Shown: positions 48,201 to 56,455 of the stretch, piece by piece | Layout of the letters: each line of letters begins with the position of its first letter | How positions within the stretch are numbered: the first letter of the stretch is position 1 | NCBI RefSeq assembly: GCF_007954275.1 | Contig: NZ_VOLT01000005.1 | Location: forward strand, 124,001-188,000 | Direction: 5' to 3' | Source: Colwellia demingiae | GTDB lineage: Bacteria > Pseudomonadota > Gammaproteobacteria > Enterobacterales > Alteromonadaceae | Length of the DNA: 64,000 nt | Position numbers and translations under genes: made by a program | Notes under the pieces: model-generated | The model's database searches: none | The model's input: the letters and a program-made list of their open reading frames with translations, nothing else | What the model was told of the DNA's origin: nothing

Positions 48201-51200
48201 AGCGCTGCATTATCAGGATCTGTCGCCCCTTGCAGTAAATCAACCGTAGCTGCTGTTCCGCCTTCAGTTTCAGTATCAGTAATGGCAGTTGCAACAACTG
48301 GTGGTGCATTGACATGCAAGCTAACCGATTGTGTTGTTGATTCAGACTCACCGCCTGATGTCGCGGTTGCTGTCACATTAAAAAGCAAGTCACCATGAAA
48401 ATTTGGATCTTTCACATCGAGTTTTAAATCGCTTAAATCACTGCCATGCAGCACCCAATATTTAGCAACACTGTCATAGGTTCCGTGATTAAGGCTAGCG
48501 GTGTCTGGCAAACCACTTATTTTAAGGGTAAGTGTTTCAGCATCGCCGCCAGTATCTGTCAACGCAGCTTGAAGGTTTAAGGCAATTAATGAGCCTTGTT
48601 GTGCGGTTGCAGCACTTGCGCTTAACGTTGGTGCATCAACAGAGCCATTGATGGTAATAACAACTTCACTGGTAGCTATTTCGCCGTCAGCGGTTTTGGA
48701 GGTAACCGTAATATGCTCTTGTATGCTTTGATTAACGCCTAAATGGTTAACATCGGCATTATTATTGTCGATGGTGTAATGGTATTTCCCTGACGCATCA
48801 AGAGAAAATTGACCATATTGGGTAGCGTGATCCGTTTGGGTAACAAAGGCCGGATTATCACCATGATCAGCATCAGAGGTTCTTATCTCTCCATTAATAA
48901 CGGTATGAGCGCTATCTTCTTTTATCTCGGCTGTTAAGCCTGCAGGGGTGATGTCGTTAGCTGTATTGCCACTAATATCATAAATACGCTCGGCTGATGA
49001 TTGTCCTGCCGCATTTTCAATATGTAACGTGTGCTGCCCATTACCTAATGAAGCAGCTGCGACTTCCCAATTACCGTGGCTATCAACAACAGAGGTTGTT
49101 ATTGCATGCCCTTGATCATCCTTAACGGTGATAGTTTCACCAGCAATACCTTGACCGATAATGACTGCTGCACCAGGATGTAAGTTGTTATAGCTATGGA
49201 AATAAAGGTAATCAACTTCAGAGCCACCGCCAGTACATACTCGATTTACAATACCGATATGCTGTGTACCATCCGGAGCTTCAAAAATGGCTATGCCACC
49301 TGTCCATGCGTTTCCATGGCCACTTGCACCACCCGAACCAGTATTAACCGTATCTGGTACATGGTTTTGCGCCCACCAATCATGATTATCAATACGGCTG
49401 AATCCGCCAGCGCCACTGTGCGCTGTTGAAATAGTTGCTTCATGGCCTGTTGGAATCCAGTTACGAGCACTGCCAGGTTTGTATAAACCTACCAATTTCA
49501 TGCCGACACCAATTTCAACTTGATCACTGCCCCAACGCGCTGCGTTTTCTGCCTCACTTGGTGCTACATCAATATTGGCACCCGTTGGCGTTGAGACCAC
49601 TTCAAAATCATCAATTTTTAAGGTACTTGATGACCCTGCTGGTGCGGCGTGTGCTGATTCAATAATCGGTGCATCGTTAGTGCCTTTGATGACAATATCC
49701 ACCACTTGTTTACTGCCATCACTGGCAGTAAACAAGTGGTGGTCGATAACTTGGTGCTTAGTGGCATCAATATCATTAGGGTCTAAATCTTGAATTTTGC
49801 TTTGGTCTACAGTGTAGGTCCATTGGCCATTAACCATAGCGATATGACCGTAAGTAGTTGTAGTTGAAGCGACATCTGGGAATGTTGGCGTATCAGTAAT
49901 GTCTACATCAGTAATGGTTAAGTGACCCGTTGCAGTGTTGGTATCTCCAATATTGCCTTCGTTTAATGTTCCAGAGGTATCACCACTAGTAATCGAAATA
50001 TCATCAATAGCAGAAAGTGTGGTTGTTGCGCCGGTATGGGTTAATCCGCCATGGCCGTCTTTAACGTCATAAGTAAAGTGTACTTGGCCGTTGAAATCAC
50101 TCTTGGGGCTAAATCTGAAGGTACCATCTTTATTGTCAATGATAGTGCCGTTATCAGCAACTAAATTGGCAATACTTAACTGACCAATATCATTGTTGTC
50201 TATATCAGTCGCATTCGAGATTAACTCGGCAGTTGTTAGTTGTATGTCGGTGTCTTCAATACCGGGGGCAAGTTGAACCTCGGCCGACACTACAGGAGCG
50301 TCATTAGTACCATGAACAGTGACTGTCAAAACTTGACTAGCGCTTCCATCTTTAGAGTGTACGGTATGGGATTCAGTGAAAGATTCTCCAGCACCTAAGT
50401 GTTGAACTTCATCTATCGAGTTATCAATCTTGTAGCTCCAGTTGCCACTGGCTCTAATGGTAAACTCTCCATGGTGAGCGGTAGATATACTTTCCGCTTG
50501 AAGCTGAGCATCTCCGTGGTCGGGATCTATTACTTTTAGTAGACCACCCGCATATAGATGGGTTGTACTAGCTGGCACAAAATTTTCTTCAGTAACATTC
50601 TGACTGGCTGGCAGGGCTTGCGGCATAACCACTTCTATTCGAGCATTGTCATTCTCGCCATGAATGGTAACCGTGACCACTTTTGTTTGGCCGTCGCTAG
50701 TTTGTACTTGATATTGATCCGTTAATGTTTCACCAGCTTTAAGTGAAGCGACTTTATCGTTCGCATGGTGATTTCTTGCCATATCAAGATCATATTCATA
50801 GCTTCCATCAGGCCAAATTGTTAAGTATCCATAGTCCTTAGCGCCGTTATCATTAGAGAAGGCAAACTGAGTATGGTCGTTAGTATCAGGGTCTACTAAA
50901 TTGAGTGTACCACTCACCATGCTGCCTAATTGGTAATAGGTATGAAGGGCTTGGCTTTCTGTCATATCAATGGTGGAAGATTGTAATTTTGCTTTGTCAT
51001 TGCTACCGACCATAGTCACCGTGGCTACTGCTGCGCTTTGTCCACCATGATTATCATCAACCATGTAGTGCACAACGATATCGGCGTGTTGATTCGCACT
51101 GAGGTGTTGGAAAGTTGAATTATGACTATCAATGATCAGTGTATGGCCGTCGCTAGCAAAGCTGATCCCTGCTGGTAATGAACCTGTTTTACCCTCAAAA

Positions 51201-54200
51201 GTGATTTGGACTTGGCTAATCGATAGTGAGTCTCCATCCACATCAGTAGCATTGCCAAGTAGATTAACTTGGTGTTGTTTATCTGTGTCTTCAGTGAGAC
51301 TATCGGTAATAGGTGCTACGTCAGGATTATCATTAATCGCGTTTAGAGAGGTTGTCGAAGTAGTATGTGTAATACCACCATGTGCATCTTTAACATCATA
51401 AGTAAATTGTACTTGGCCGTTGTAATCTTTATCAGGTGTGAAAGTAAAAGTGCCATCTGTGTTCGTTGCAATTGAGCCATGATCGGCAGTTAAATTAGCA
51501 ATTGAAAGTTGCCCTATATCATTATGATCAACATCGCTTGCATGCGTTAATAACTGGACTGATGAGAGTGTTATTACTGTGTCTTCAGTGCCTGCAGTAA
51601 TAGTTGTCGCGGCACTAACAACAGGGGCATCGTTAGTGCCGGTCACTGTGACCGTTACCTGTTCTGTATTCGTACCACCGTGGCCATCATCAATGGTGAT
51701 CTTAAAAGTCACATTCTTCGTTTCAGTTACACCTAAAGATTGGAAATCTGTACCTGGCGTAAAAGTATATTCCCCTGTCTTTGAATCGATCGATACCGCG
51801 CCTTCACCAGTAGGCATACTTGTTACTGTGAAACTGTGTGTATCCGTCGTATCGACATCAGTAAACAAGGCAGTGCCTTTCACTGACGAGCCATCCTCGT
51901 TTGCAGTTAAATCTGGCGCAGAGAGTGTTGTCACATCATTGGAGCCATGAACAGTAATAACTATATTTTTTGTATCAGTCGAGCCGCTTTGATCAGTTAC
52001 GGTAATTGGGATGGTTATAGTCTGATCTTGTCCTGCTGCTAAATACTGATAAGCGTTGTGGCTTGGATCGAAACTGTAGCTGCCGTCAATATTTAAGGTA
52101 AACCCATCAACAGTCGATGCGGTATAGGTTGCCGTTTCATGATCATCAATGTCAGTTGAAATGAAATTGCCTGTTAGCGTTACACCATCTTCAGTCGTAC
52201 TTTGCGCACTGATTGCACTTAATATTGGTTTATCATTGGTGCCGGTAACTGTGATCACTAAACCTTTTTGATCTGTGCCACCAGAGCCATCCGTCACTGT
52301 CACTGGTATAGTAATTTTCTGTGTATCACCATCAGCTAAATGTTCATAAGCCCCGCTGGCGCCATTAACGGTATCGAAGGTGTAAGTGCCATCGTTATTT
52401 AGTGTGAACCCGGCCACTGTTGCTGTGGTCGTAAATGTCGAAGTATCACCGGTATCTGTATCCGTTGACATTATTGTACCTGTCGTTTCTGTCGCACCTT
52501 CTGTCGCTGTCGCTGCTGTAATGGTAGTGATAATCGGAGCATCATTAGACCCATTAATGGTGACAGTAATATTATGCACAGCGCCATCAACACCTTTTAC
52601 CGTGATAATATCAGTAAGTGAACTGGTAGTATTTGCAATACCTGTACCGAGCGCTTGCACATCTGAATTAGCGTTATCTAGATCGTAAGTCCAGCTGCCA
52701 TCGGCCTTTAAGTGAAGAGAGCCGTGAGTAGCGACAATATCGACTGCTTGAAAGTGGTCCTGACCGTCATCTTTGTCAGAGATAGTCAGTGTCCCGCTAG
52801 TTTGAAGCGTTGATTCTTCCTGAACAAGACCTGTATCGGTACCAGCGATAATTGATGCATCTTGCCTACCGTGAACAGTGATCACCAAATTATGGGTGTC
52901 GGTACAACCGTCTTGGTCGGTGACAGTCACCGGAATCGTTACCTTCTGATCTTGGCCTGCTGCCAAATGCTGATAAGCACCGTTACTTGGATCAAAAGTA
53001 TAACTACCGTCTGTGTTTAATACGAAACCATCAATCGTTGGAGAAGTATAGGTTGCGGTTTCATGATCATCGACATCTGTTGAGGTCAATTGTCCTGTGA
53101 GTTTAGCGCCGTCTTCATTGGTACTTTGTGCGCTGATTGCACCTAATACTGGTTTATCATTGGTACCTGTGACGGTAATGATTAGATCTTTTTGATCTGT
53201 CCCCCCTGAACCATCAGTCACTGTGACGGGGATTGTGATTATTTGGCTATCTCCATCAGCTAAATGTTCATAGATGTTGTTCGCACCGTTTAGCGTATCA
53301 AAGGTGTAAGTGCCGTCAGAATTGAGCGTAAACCCTGGTACGGTTGCAGTGGTGCTAAAGGTGGATGTGTCGCCCAAATCTTTATCTGTTGAGGTAATCG
53401 TACCTGTTGTTGCCGTTGTACCCTCAATCGCTGTCGAAGCAGTAATAGTGGTAATGACTGGTTTATCGTCCGTACCATTAATCGTTACTGTCACTTTTTG
53501 TTCCATTCCATCAATAGAATGTACTAACAACGTTTCAGTGAGTTGTTCACCGGTTTTTAACCCTTGCACCGTTGCGCCAGAGTTATCAACGGTATAAGTC
53601 CAATGACCACTGTTATCGATAGTTATTTCGCCATACTGACCTTGCAGATGATCAGCAGTAAATTGCGCTTGCCCCGCATCGGGATCGGTTACGGTTAACT
53701 GGCCATCAGCACGTAAATTGCCGCCACTGGCTAAGTCTTTATCTTCGGTTAGGCTGGCCGTCGAGGTGCCTGCTATTACAGCCTTGTCATCCACACCGTT
53801 AATCGTGATGGTCACTTTCTGCTCTGTGCCATCGACGGAGTGAATCAGTAATGTCTCGGTTAACTGCTCGCCGGTTGTTAAGCCCTGAATCGTAGCGCCT
53901 GAATTATCGACGGTATAAGTCCAATGACCACTGTTATCGATAGTCATTTCGCCATACTGACCTTGCAGATGATCAGCAGTAAATTGCGCTTGCCCTGCAT
54001 CCGGATCGGTTGCGGTTAGCTGGCCATCTGCGCGAAGATTACCGCCACTGGCTACGTCTTTATCTTCGGTTAGGCTGGCCGTCGAGGTGCCTGCTATTAC
54101 AGCCTTGTCATCCACACCGTTAATCGTGATGGTCACTTTCTGCTCTGTGCCATCGACGGAGTGAATCAGTAAGGTTTCAGTTAACTGCTCGCCGGTTGTT

Positions 54201-56446
54201 AAGCCCTGAATCGTAGCGCCTGAATTATCGACGGTATAAGTCCAATGACCACTGTTATCGATGGTCATTTCTCCATACTGACCTTGAAGATGATCGGCAG
54301 TAAATTGCGCCTGACCCGCATCAGGATCGGTTGCGGTTAACTGACCATCGGCGCGTAAATTACCGCCACTGGCTAAGTCTTTATCTTCGGTTAGGCTTGC
54401 AGTCGAGGTCCCCGTAATTACAGCCTTGTCATCTACACCGTTAATGGTCACAGTCACTTGCTGCTCTGTACCATCAACGGAATGCACTAATAAAGTTTCA
54501 GTGAGTTGTTCACCGGTTTTTAAGCCTTGAACCGTTGCGCCAGCATTATCGACGATATAAGTCCAATGACCACTGTTATCGATGGTCATTTCGCCATACT
54601 GACCTTGCAGATGATCGGCAGTAAATTGCGCTTGCCCTGCATCAGGATCGGTTGCGGTGAGCTGGCCATCGGCACGTAAATTGCCGCCACTGGCTAAATT
54701 CTTATCTTCGGTTAGGCTTGCAGTCGAGGTGCCAGTGATTATGGCTTGATCATCAACGCCATTAATGGTCACAGTCACTTGCTGCTCGGTGCCATCAACT
54801 GAATGCACCAATAAGGTTTCAGTTAACTGATCGCCGGTTGTTAAGCCCTGAATCATAGCGCCAGAATTATCGACGATATAAGTCCAATGACCATTATTAT
54901 CGATAGTCATTTCGCCGTATTGACCATGCAAATAATCAGCAGTAAATTGCGCTTGCCCTGCATCCGGATCGGTTGCGGTTAGCTGGCCATCGGCGCGTAA
55001 ATTACCGCCACTGGCTAAGTCTTTATCTTCGGTTAGGCTTGCAGTCGAGGTCCCCGTAATTACAGCCTTGTCATCTACACCGTTAATCGTGACTGTAATA
55101 TTTTGCTCTGTACCATCGACGGAGTGAACCAGTAAGGTTTCAGTTAATTGCTCACCAGTTTTTAAGCCTTGAACCGTTGCGCCAGAATTGTCGACGATAT
55201 AAGTCCAATGACCATTATTATCGATGGTCATTTCGCCGTACTGACCTTGCAGATGATCGGCGGTAAATTGCGCCTGACCTGCGTCGAGATCGGTTACGGT
55301 TAGTTGGCCATCTGCGCGAAGATTACCGCCACTGGCTAAATTCTTATCTTCGGTTAGGCTTGCAGTCGAGATGCCAGTGATTATGGCTTGATCATCAGTA
55401 CCGTTAATCGTAATGGTCACTTTTTGTTGTGTACCATCAATGCTGTGTACAAATAAAGTTTCTTGTAACAACTCACCCGTAGTTAAGCCTTGAATAATGT
55501 TTTGTGAATTATCAGCCGAGTAGGTCCAATGACCTTTATTGTCAATAGATAATGTGCCGAATTGACCATTATAAGAGTCTGTAGTGAACTGATCTTCACC
55601 AGCATCGGGATCGGTTACGGTTAGCTGGCCATCAGTATGTAATAGTCCTTGGCGAACATCTTTATCTTCAATAAGTGAAGCTTGTACTGTCCCACTAATA
55701 ACGGCGTCATGATCAGTGCCATTAGCTTTCAGTGCTCCAGCTTTAGCAGGCACTTGCCCTGTTTTCTCTGGCGATAACGTCGGCGTTTGACCTGTAATCA
55801 TGTCTGGCGTAGTTTGCTTTAAGAGATCACCTTCTGATAGATTGGAGGGTTGTGAATAGTTCGAAGAGCCCGATTTATTTTGACTGGTAGATGCATGTAA
55901 ATCAGTTATTTCGCCCGCAGCGAAAATCCCACCGCCATGACCTTGTGTGAGACTAAAGTTAGTTTCTGGCGATGATGTTACCCCACCACCTTTACCAACT
56001 CTGTGACCTTGAGGCGTTTGGTTATCAGTACTATTTTCGTTAATACCGTTTACTTCACTACCATTCTCATCAACTTTTGATTCAACGGAAACGCCCCCAA
56101 CCACTAGTTCATCACTTGTATTTTCAATGCCTTGTTCATCACCAGGATTTACGGTACCTAATACATCTTCGCTATCATCAACTACATCATTACTTCCTGT
56201 CGTTGCTACAACAATTTCTTCATCATTTTTGAGTCCATTTTCTGCAACTAAACCCACGCCTTTATCAGCAACTAAATCCTCATTTATCTTATGAGATGTC
56301 GATTTTTGATCTTTAAATTCTTTTGCTTTTAACAGCGCCGCTTGTCGTTCAAGCTCTGCAAGATTTTTAAGCTCTTTCTCTTTATTTTTTGCTTTGTCTG
56401 CAATTTGCTTAGCGGTTAATTTTTTGTCATCTTGGTTTTTCATCAT
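42272..56446 (-). CDS. Giant VCBS-repeat secreted/surface protein (4,724 residues), type I secretion substrate
   Basis: A secreted adhesin-like protein without a Sec signal. Layout: charged N-terminus (1-60), low-complexity linker (60-245), one divergent VCBS unit, six near-identical 107-residue VCBS units (about 354-995), mixed VCBS/cadherin-like units (to about 2270), a non-repeat segment (2270-2490), more repeats, a second unusual block (3152-3330), repeats to about 4550, and an Asp-rich tail ending HSQF. Typical units read DGQLTATDPDAGQAQFTADH and GHWTYTVDNSGATIQGL, ending TINGVDD; acidic residues suggest calcium binding. I find no RTX GGxGxD nonapeptides. AAGGA lies 3 nt before the ATG at 56446 and 6 nt before 56443, so 56443 may be the real start. 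It lies directly downstream of a type I secretion operon. Confidence 0.9.
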   Translation of the reverse strand: MMKNQDDKKLTAKQIADKAKNKEKELKNLAELERQAALLKAKEFKDQKSTSHKINEDLVADKGVGLVAENGLKNDEEIVVATTGSNDVVDDSEDVLGTVNPGDEQGIENTSDELVVGGVSVESKVDENGSEVNGINENSTDNQTPQGHRVGKGGGVTSSPETNFSLTQGHGGGIFAAGEITDLHASTSQNKSGSSNYSQPSNLSEGDLLKQTTPDMITGQTPTLSPEKTGQVPAKAGALKANGTDHDAVISGTVQASLIEDKDVRQGLLHTDGQLTVTDPDAGEDQFTTDSYNGQFGTLSIDNKGHWTYSADNSQNIIQGLTTGELLQETLFVHSIDGTQQKVTITINGTDDQAIITGISTASLTEDKNLASGGNLRADGQLTVTDLDAGQAQFTADHLQGQYGEMTIDNNGHWTYIVDNSGATVQGLKTGEQLTETLLVHSVDGTEQNITVTINGVDDKAVITGTSTASLTEDKDLASGGNLRADGQLTATDPDAGQAQFTADYLHGQYGEMTIDNNGHWTYIVDNSGAMIQGLTTGDQLTETLLVHSVDGTEQQVTVTINGVDDQAIITGTSTASLTEDKNLASGGNLRADGQLTATDPDAGQAQFTADHLQGQYGEMTIDNSGHWTYIVDNAGATVQGLKTGEQLTETLLVHSVDGTEQQVTVTINGVDDKAVITGTSTASLTEDKDLASGGNLRADGQLTATDPDAGQAQFTADHLQGQYGEMTIDNSGHWTYTVDNSGATIQGLTTGEQLTETLLIHSVDGTEQKVTITINGVDDKAVIAGTSTASLTEDKDVASGGNLRADGQLTATDPDAGQAQFTADHLQGQYGEMTIDNSGHWTYTVDNSGATIQGLTTGEQLTETLLIHSVDGTEQKVTITINGVDDKAVIAGTSTASLTEDKDLASGGNLRADGQLTVTDPDAGQAQFTADHLQGQYGEITIDNSGHWTYTVDNSGATVQGLKTGEQLTETLLVHSIDGMEQKVTVTINGTDDKPVITTITASTAIEGTTATTGTITSTDKDLGDTSTFSTTATVPGFTLNSDGTYTFDTLNGANNIYEHLADGDSQIITIPVTVTDGSGGTDQKDLIITVTGTNDKPVLGAISAQSTNEDGAKLTGQLTSTDVDDHETATYTSPTIDGFVLNTDGSYTFDPSNGAYQHLAAGQDQKVTIPVTVTDQDGCTDTHNLVITVHGRQDASIIAGTDTGLVQEESTLQTSGTLTISDKDDGQDHFQAVDIVATHGSLHLKADGSWTYDLDNANSDVQALGTGIANTTSSLTDIITVKGVDGAVHNITVTINGSNDAPIITTITAATATEGATETTGTIMSTDTDTGDTSTFTTTATVAGFTLNNDGTYTFDTVNGASGAYEHLADGDTQKITIPVTVTDGSGGTDQKGLVITVTGTNDKPILSAISAQSTTEDGVTLTGNFISTDIDDHETATYTASTVDGFTLNIDGSYSFDPSHNAYQYLAAGQDQTITIPITVTDQSGSTDTKNIVITVHGSNDVTTLSAPDLTANEDGSSVKGTALFTDVDTTDTHSFTVTSMPTGEGAVSIDSKTGEYTFTPGTDFQSLGVTETKNVTFKITIDDGHGGTNTEQVTVTVTGTNDAPVVSAATTITAGTEDTVITLSSVQLLTHASDVDHNDIGQLSIANLTADHGSIATNTDGTFTFTPDKDYNGQVQFTYDVKDAHGGITHTTSTTSLNAINDNPDVAPITDSLTEDTDKQHQVNLLGNATDVDGDSLSISQVQITFEGKTGSLPAGISFASDGHTLIIDSHNSTFQHLSANQHADIVVHYMVDDNHGGQSAAVATVTMVGSNDKAKLQSSTIDMTESQALHTYYQLGSMVSGTLNLVDPDTNDHTQFAFSNDNGAKDYGYLTIWPDGSYEYDLDMARNHHANDKVASLKAGETLTDQYQVQTSDGQTKVVTVTIHGENDNARIEVVMPQALPASQNVTEENFVPASTTHLYAGGLLKVIDPDHGDAQLQAESISTAHHGEFTIRASGNWSYKIDNSIDEVQHLGAGESFTESHTVHSKDGSASQVLTVTVHGTNDAPVVSAEVQLAPGIEDTDIQLTTAELISNATDIDNNDIGQLSIANLVADNGTIIDNKDGTFRFSPKSDFNGQVHFTYDVKDGHGGLTHTGATTTLSAIDDISITSGDTSGTLNEGNIGDTNTATGHLTITDVDITDTPTFPDVASTTTTYGHIAMVNGQWTYTVDQSKIQDLDPNDIDATKHQVIDHHLFTASDGSKQVVDIVIKGTNDAPIIESAHAAPAGSSSTLKIDDFEVVSTPTGANIDVAPSEAENAARWGSDQVEIGVGMKLVGLYKPGSARNWIPTGHEATISTAHSGAGGFSRIDNHDWWAQNHVPDTVNTGSGGASGHGNAWTGGIAIFEAPDGTQHIGIVNRVCTGGGSEVDYLYFHSYNNLHPGAAVIIGQGIAGETITVKDDQGHAITTSVVDSHGNWEVAAASLGNGQHTLHIENAAGQSSAERIYDISGNTANDITPAGLTAEIKEDSAHTVINGEIRTSDADHGDNPAFVTQTDHATQYGQFSLDASGKYHYTIDNNNADVNHLGVNQSIQEHITVTSKTADGEIATSEVVITINGSVDAPTLSASAATAQQGSLIALNLQAALTDTGGDAETLTLKISGLPDTASLNHGTYDSVAKYWVLHGSDLSDLKLDVKDPNFHGDLLFNVTATATSGGESESTTQSVSLHVNAPPVVATAITDTETEGGTAATVDLLQGATDPDNAALSLASVSYAVGTGVASTSLPAGITLGSDGHTLTIDPSHATFNHLAAGTSENITVSYEITDGDGGIVNQTATLTVTGTNDIPVFGGVATGSVIDQTNLPASGQLTITDLDTGESNFQAVTGLTGTHGTLNIDSSGNWTYNLNTGDTAVTALASSASLTDHVTVTTADGTTKVVDITIQGSNDGPTITTVALTGTEDKDYTFSASNFGFTDVDTGDTLAHVTITDLPDPTEGVLLLNGVAITANQAIDNADINNLTFKPTANFNGDVHFSYTVNDGTVDSAPATTTLTIANVNDAPTVTATVIDLGSTNEDTDKTFSEAQILKLVGANDVDGDNLSVSAIHLDAKYGTFTHHGSDWVFHGNSNLAANAIPMTIDVTDGHTTANAAGHIDVGAVADGGSISLQASAIPMVSHKTASVTQIVDDVTTYGMAEQDSMVSIKLNEVKNADPGDFHGTPDAYLPGFHLSLVANGDPSFDWSKITDIKIDGNSIFTDPNHFDVATLANYGDIASLNVFDQQTYRDILEGKDVEFVVAPNAPQTMDLQFHITTVSPSIDANQFAQEVNSYTSAQLNFWIDRAQTIPGTDIKVASVDEDTVIPLHLQATLTDTDGSEQLESITIHGLPAGASLSVGTLNADGTFTVAGSDIGNIALTLPQDYSGKLSLTIDATVTDSVDGHIGDTSVTHNTVNIEVTAVAEIPTLSVADLTMDEDSGPLALSIGLAIDSDASETQSISISGIPSGAILSAGQLEIDGSYTLSPAQLTGLTLLTAQNQSTTISLNITATNTDGSDHKETTSQQTIHINPILDMTISAATSEVNGVQATPISLGVLIGNTTDTHEAITQSRVTLPSGWSIVGVTVDGGIGVPANTYQIPNNQLATAQILAPAGYTGSQDIVLHETITESGQNFSLTVPIKVTVAFAPEVISGKDDSTGDEDSGQQGDLIVSGGDTTNGMFTASTISGNYGKLAITTDGHWTYTPDSRADILTDGSKADEKTFTVSTADGQDHNINIHLTGKNDAAVIGLSTTDQQREITEQGTGTNENESVQGKLTITDPDNIPEFTSETVHGTYGDLIIAKDGNWAYSLDNDSLVTQHLTDGQKVDDLLTVTAKDGTTFDIPIHITGTNDKPFISGDLTALRYDLPDWALDQTQMTQGTTQRSGHIDLGDYEDGSAVQIKVDGSLLDFSHGAVTLQGDLGSLTIKPNGDWDFSIMGGTNSNDAESLAAGELSHTLFNFELIDTSGATDTGHFDFTICGTNQSPVIDASSTLRGTVIEDGQTNLVSGNIDISDLDKSDTQSLSIDTHNQPQHGRVTFEQGKWVYHLDNNDTYLNTLNTGQQGTDTFTVIVTDNHGGSVSHEVNIVINGADENSIPTVSANTVNIDEDSVHSFTLSEFGYNDVDGDPLVHINITQIPTDGILTLNGKSITANQQIDKADIVAGHLIFTPTHDENGSQYAHLEFSANDGHSDSASATMTLNVNAINDAPTVGQIQMTIDEDTSQNLSKSDFSFKDIDGDSLDHITITQVAHGQLHLNGHIINIGDTVKGTDVDSLIFTPSANYNTVGKNDLAVIHFTANDGHVDSGPGSVYFNIAETDDPAIFKGQSSGAVTEDNLTSTSGTLTVNDPDGTPGFIAEQSGVGIVGSKGYGHAHIDSNGHWTYDLYNNHLKVQQLAEGQTETETITVHSADGTSHDITMTIIGTNDIPAVHSHNQSGVDPIYTVLEDKGLSPATAIIIDDVDATDTHTFNLDSSHGASYGNVVLAGNVWVYTLNDKNSDVDKLNDGEELKDHFTVIVDDGNGGVISKEFEMIINGHTDGQPSASPAPPSDNDEPEKPVDIDAFTVQIDADSVYQVDDKIPADDEGSIVDFTLPLLPDAGQIADTVHTVNPVDHYLNMLGINKADSQAQDVQTDDSHVLSAFDNAPMGDDADPLLDDGSAVDPFESPLDDDKQDQDLSAIPDLSDEPQLDDPLINNDDDSLHQALNDMHSQF
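53462..55387 (-). repeat. Six tandem 321-bp repeats inside the giant gene
   Basis: CCGCCACTGGC recurs at 53721, 54042, 54363, 54684, 55005 and 55326, an exact 321-bp period (107 codons). Units are near-identical at DNA level, with scattered differences such as AIITG..KN versus AVITG..KD types. A seventh, clearly diverged unit lies at 55388-55708. A looser 924-bp repeat continues at about 51600-53461. Confidence 0.92.
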
Positions 56447-56455
56447 GATTCCTTA

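Noticed and set aside
44391..53597. Several plus-strand open frames of 60-123 codons opposite the giant gene
   Set aside because: They are antisense shadows with Val/Ser-rich, repetitive translations arising from the repeat codons and no ribosome binding sites.
53462..55387. Regular 321-bp repeats as a CRISPR or satellite array
   Set aside because: The repeats stay in one open reading frame with a 107-codon period and encode VCBS domains; there are no short repeats with unique spacers.
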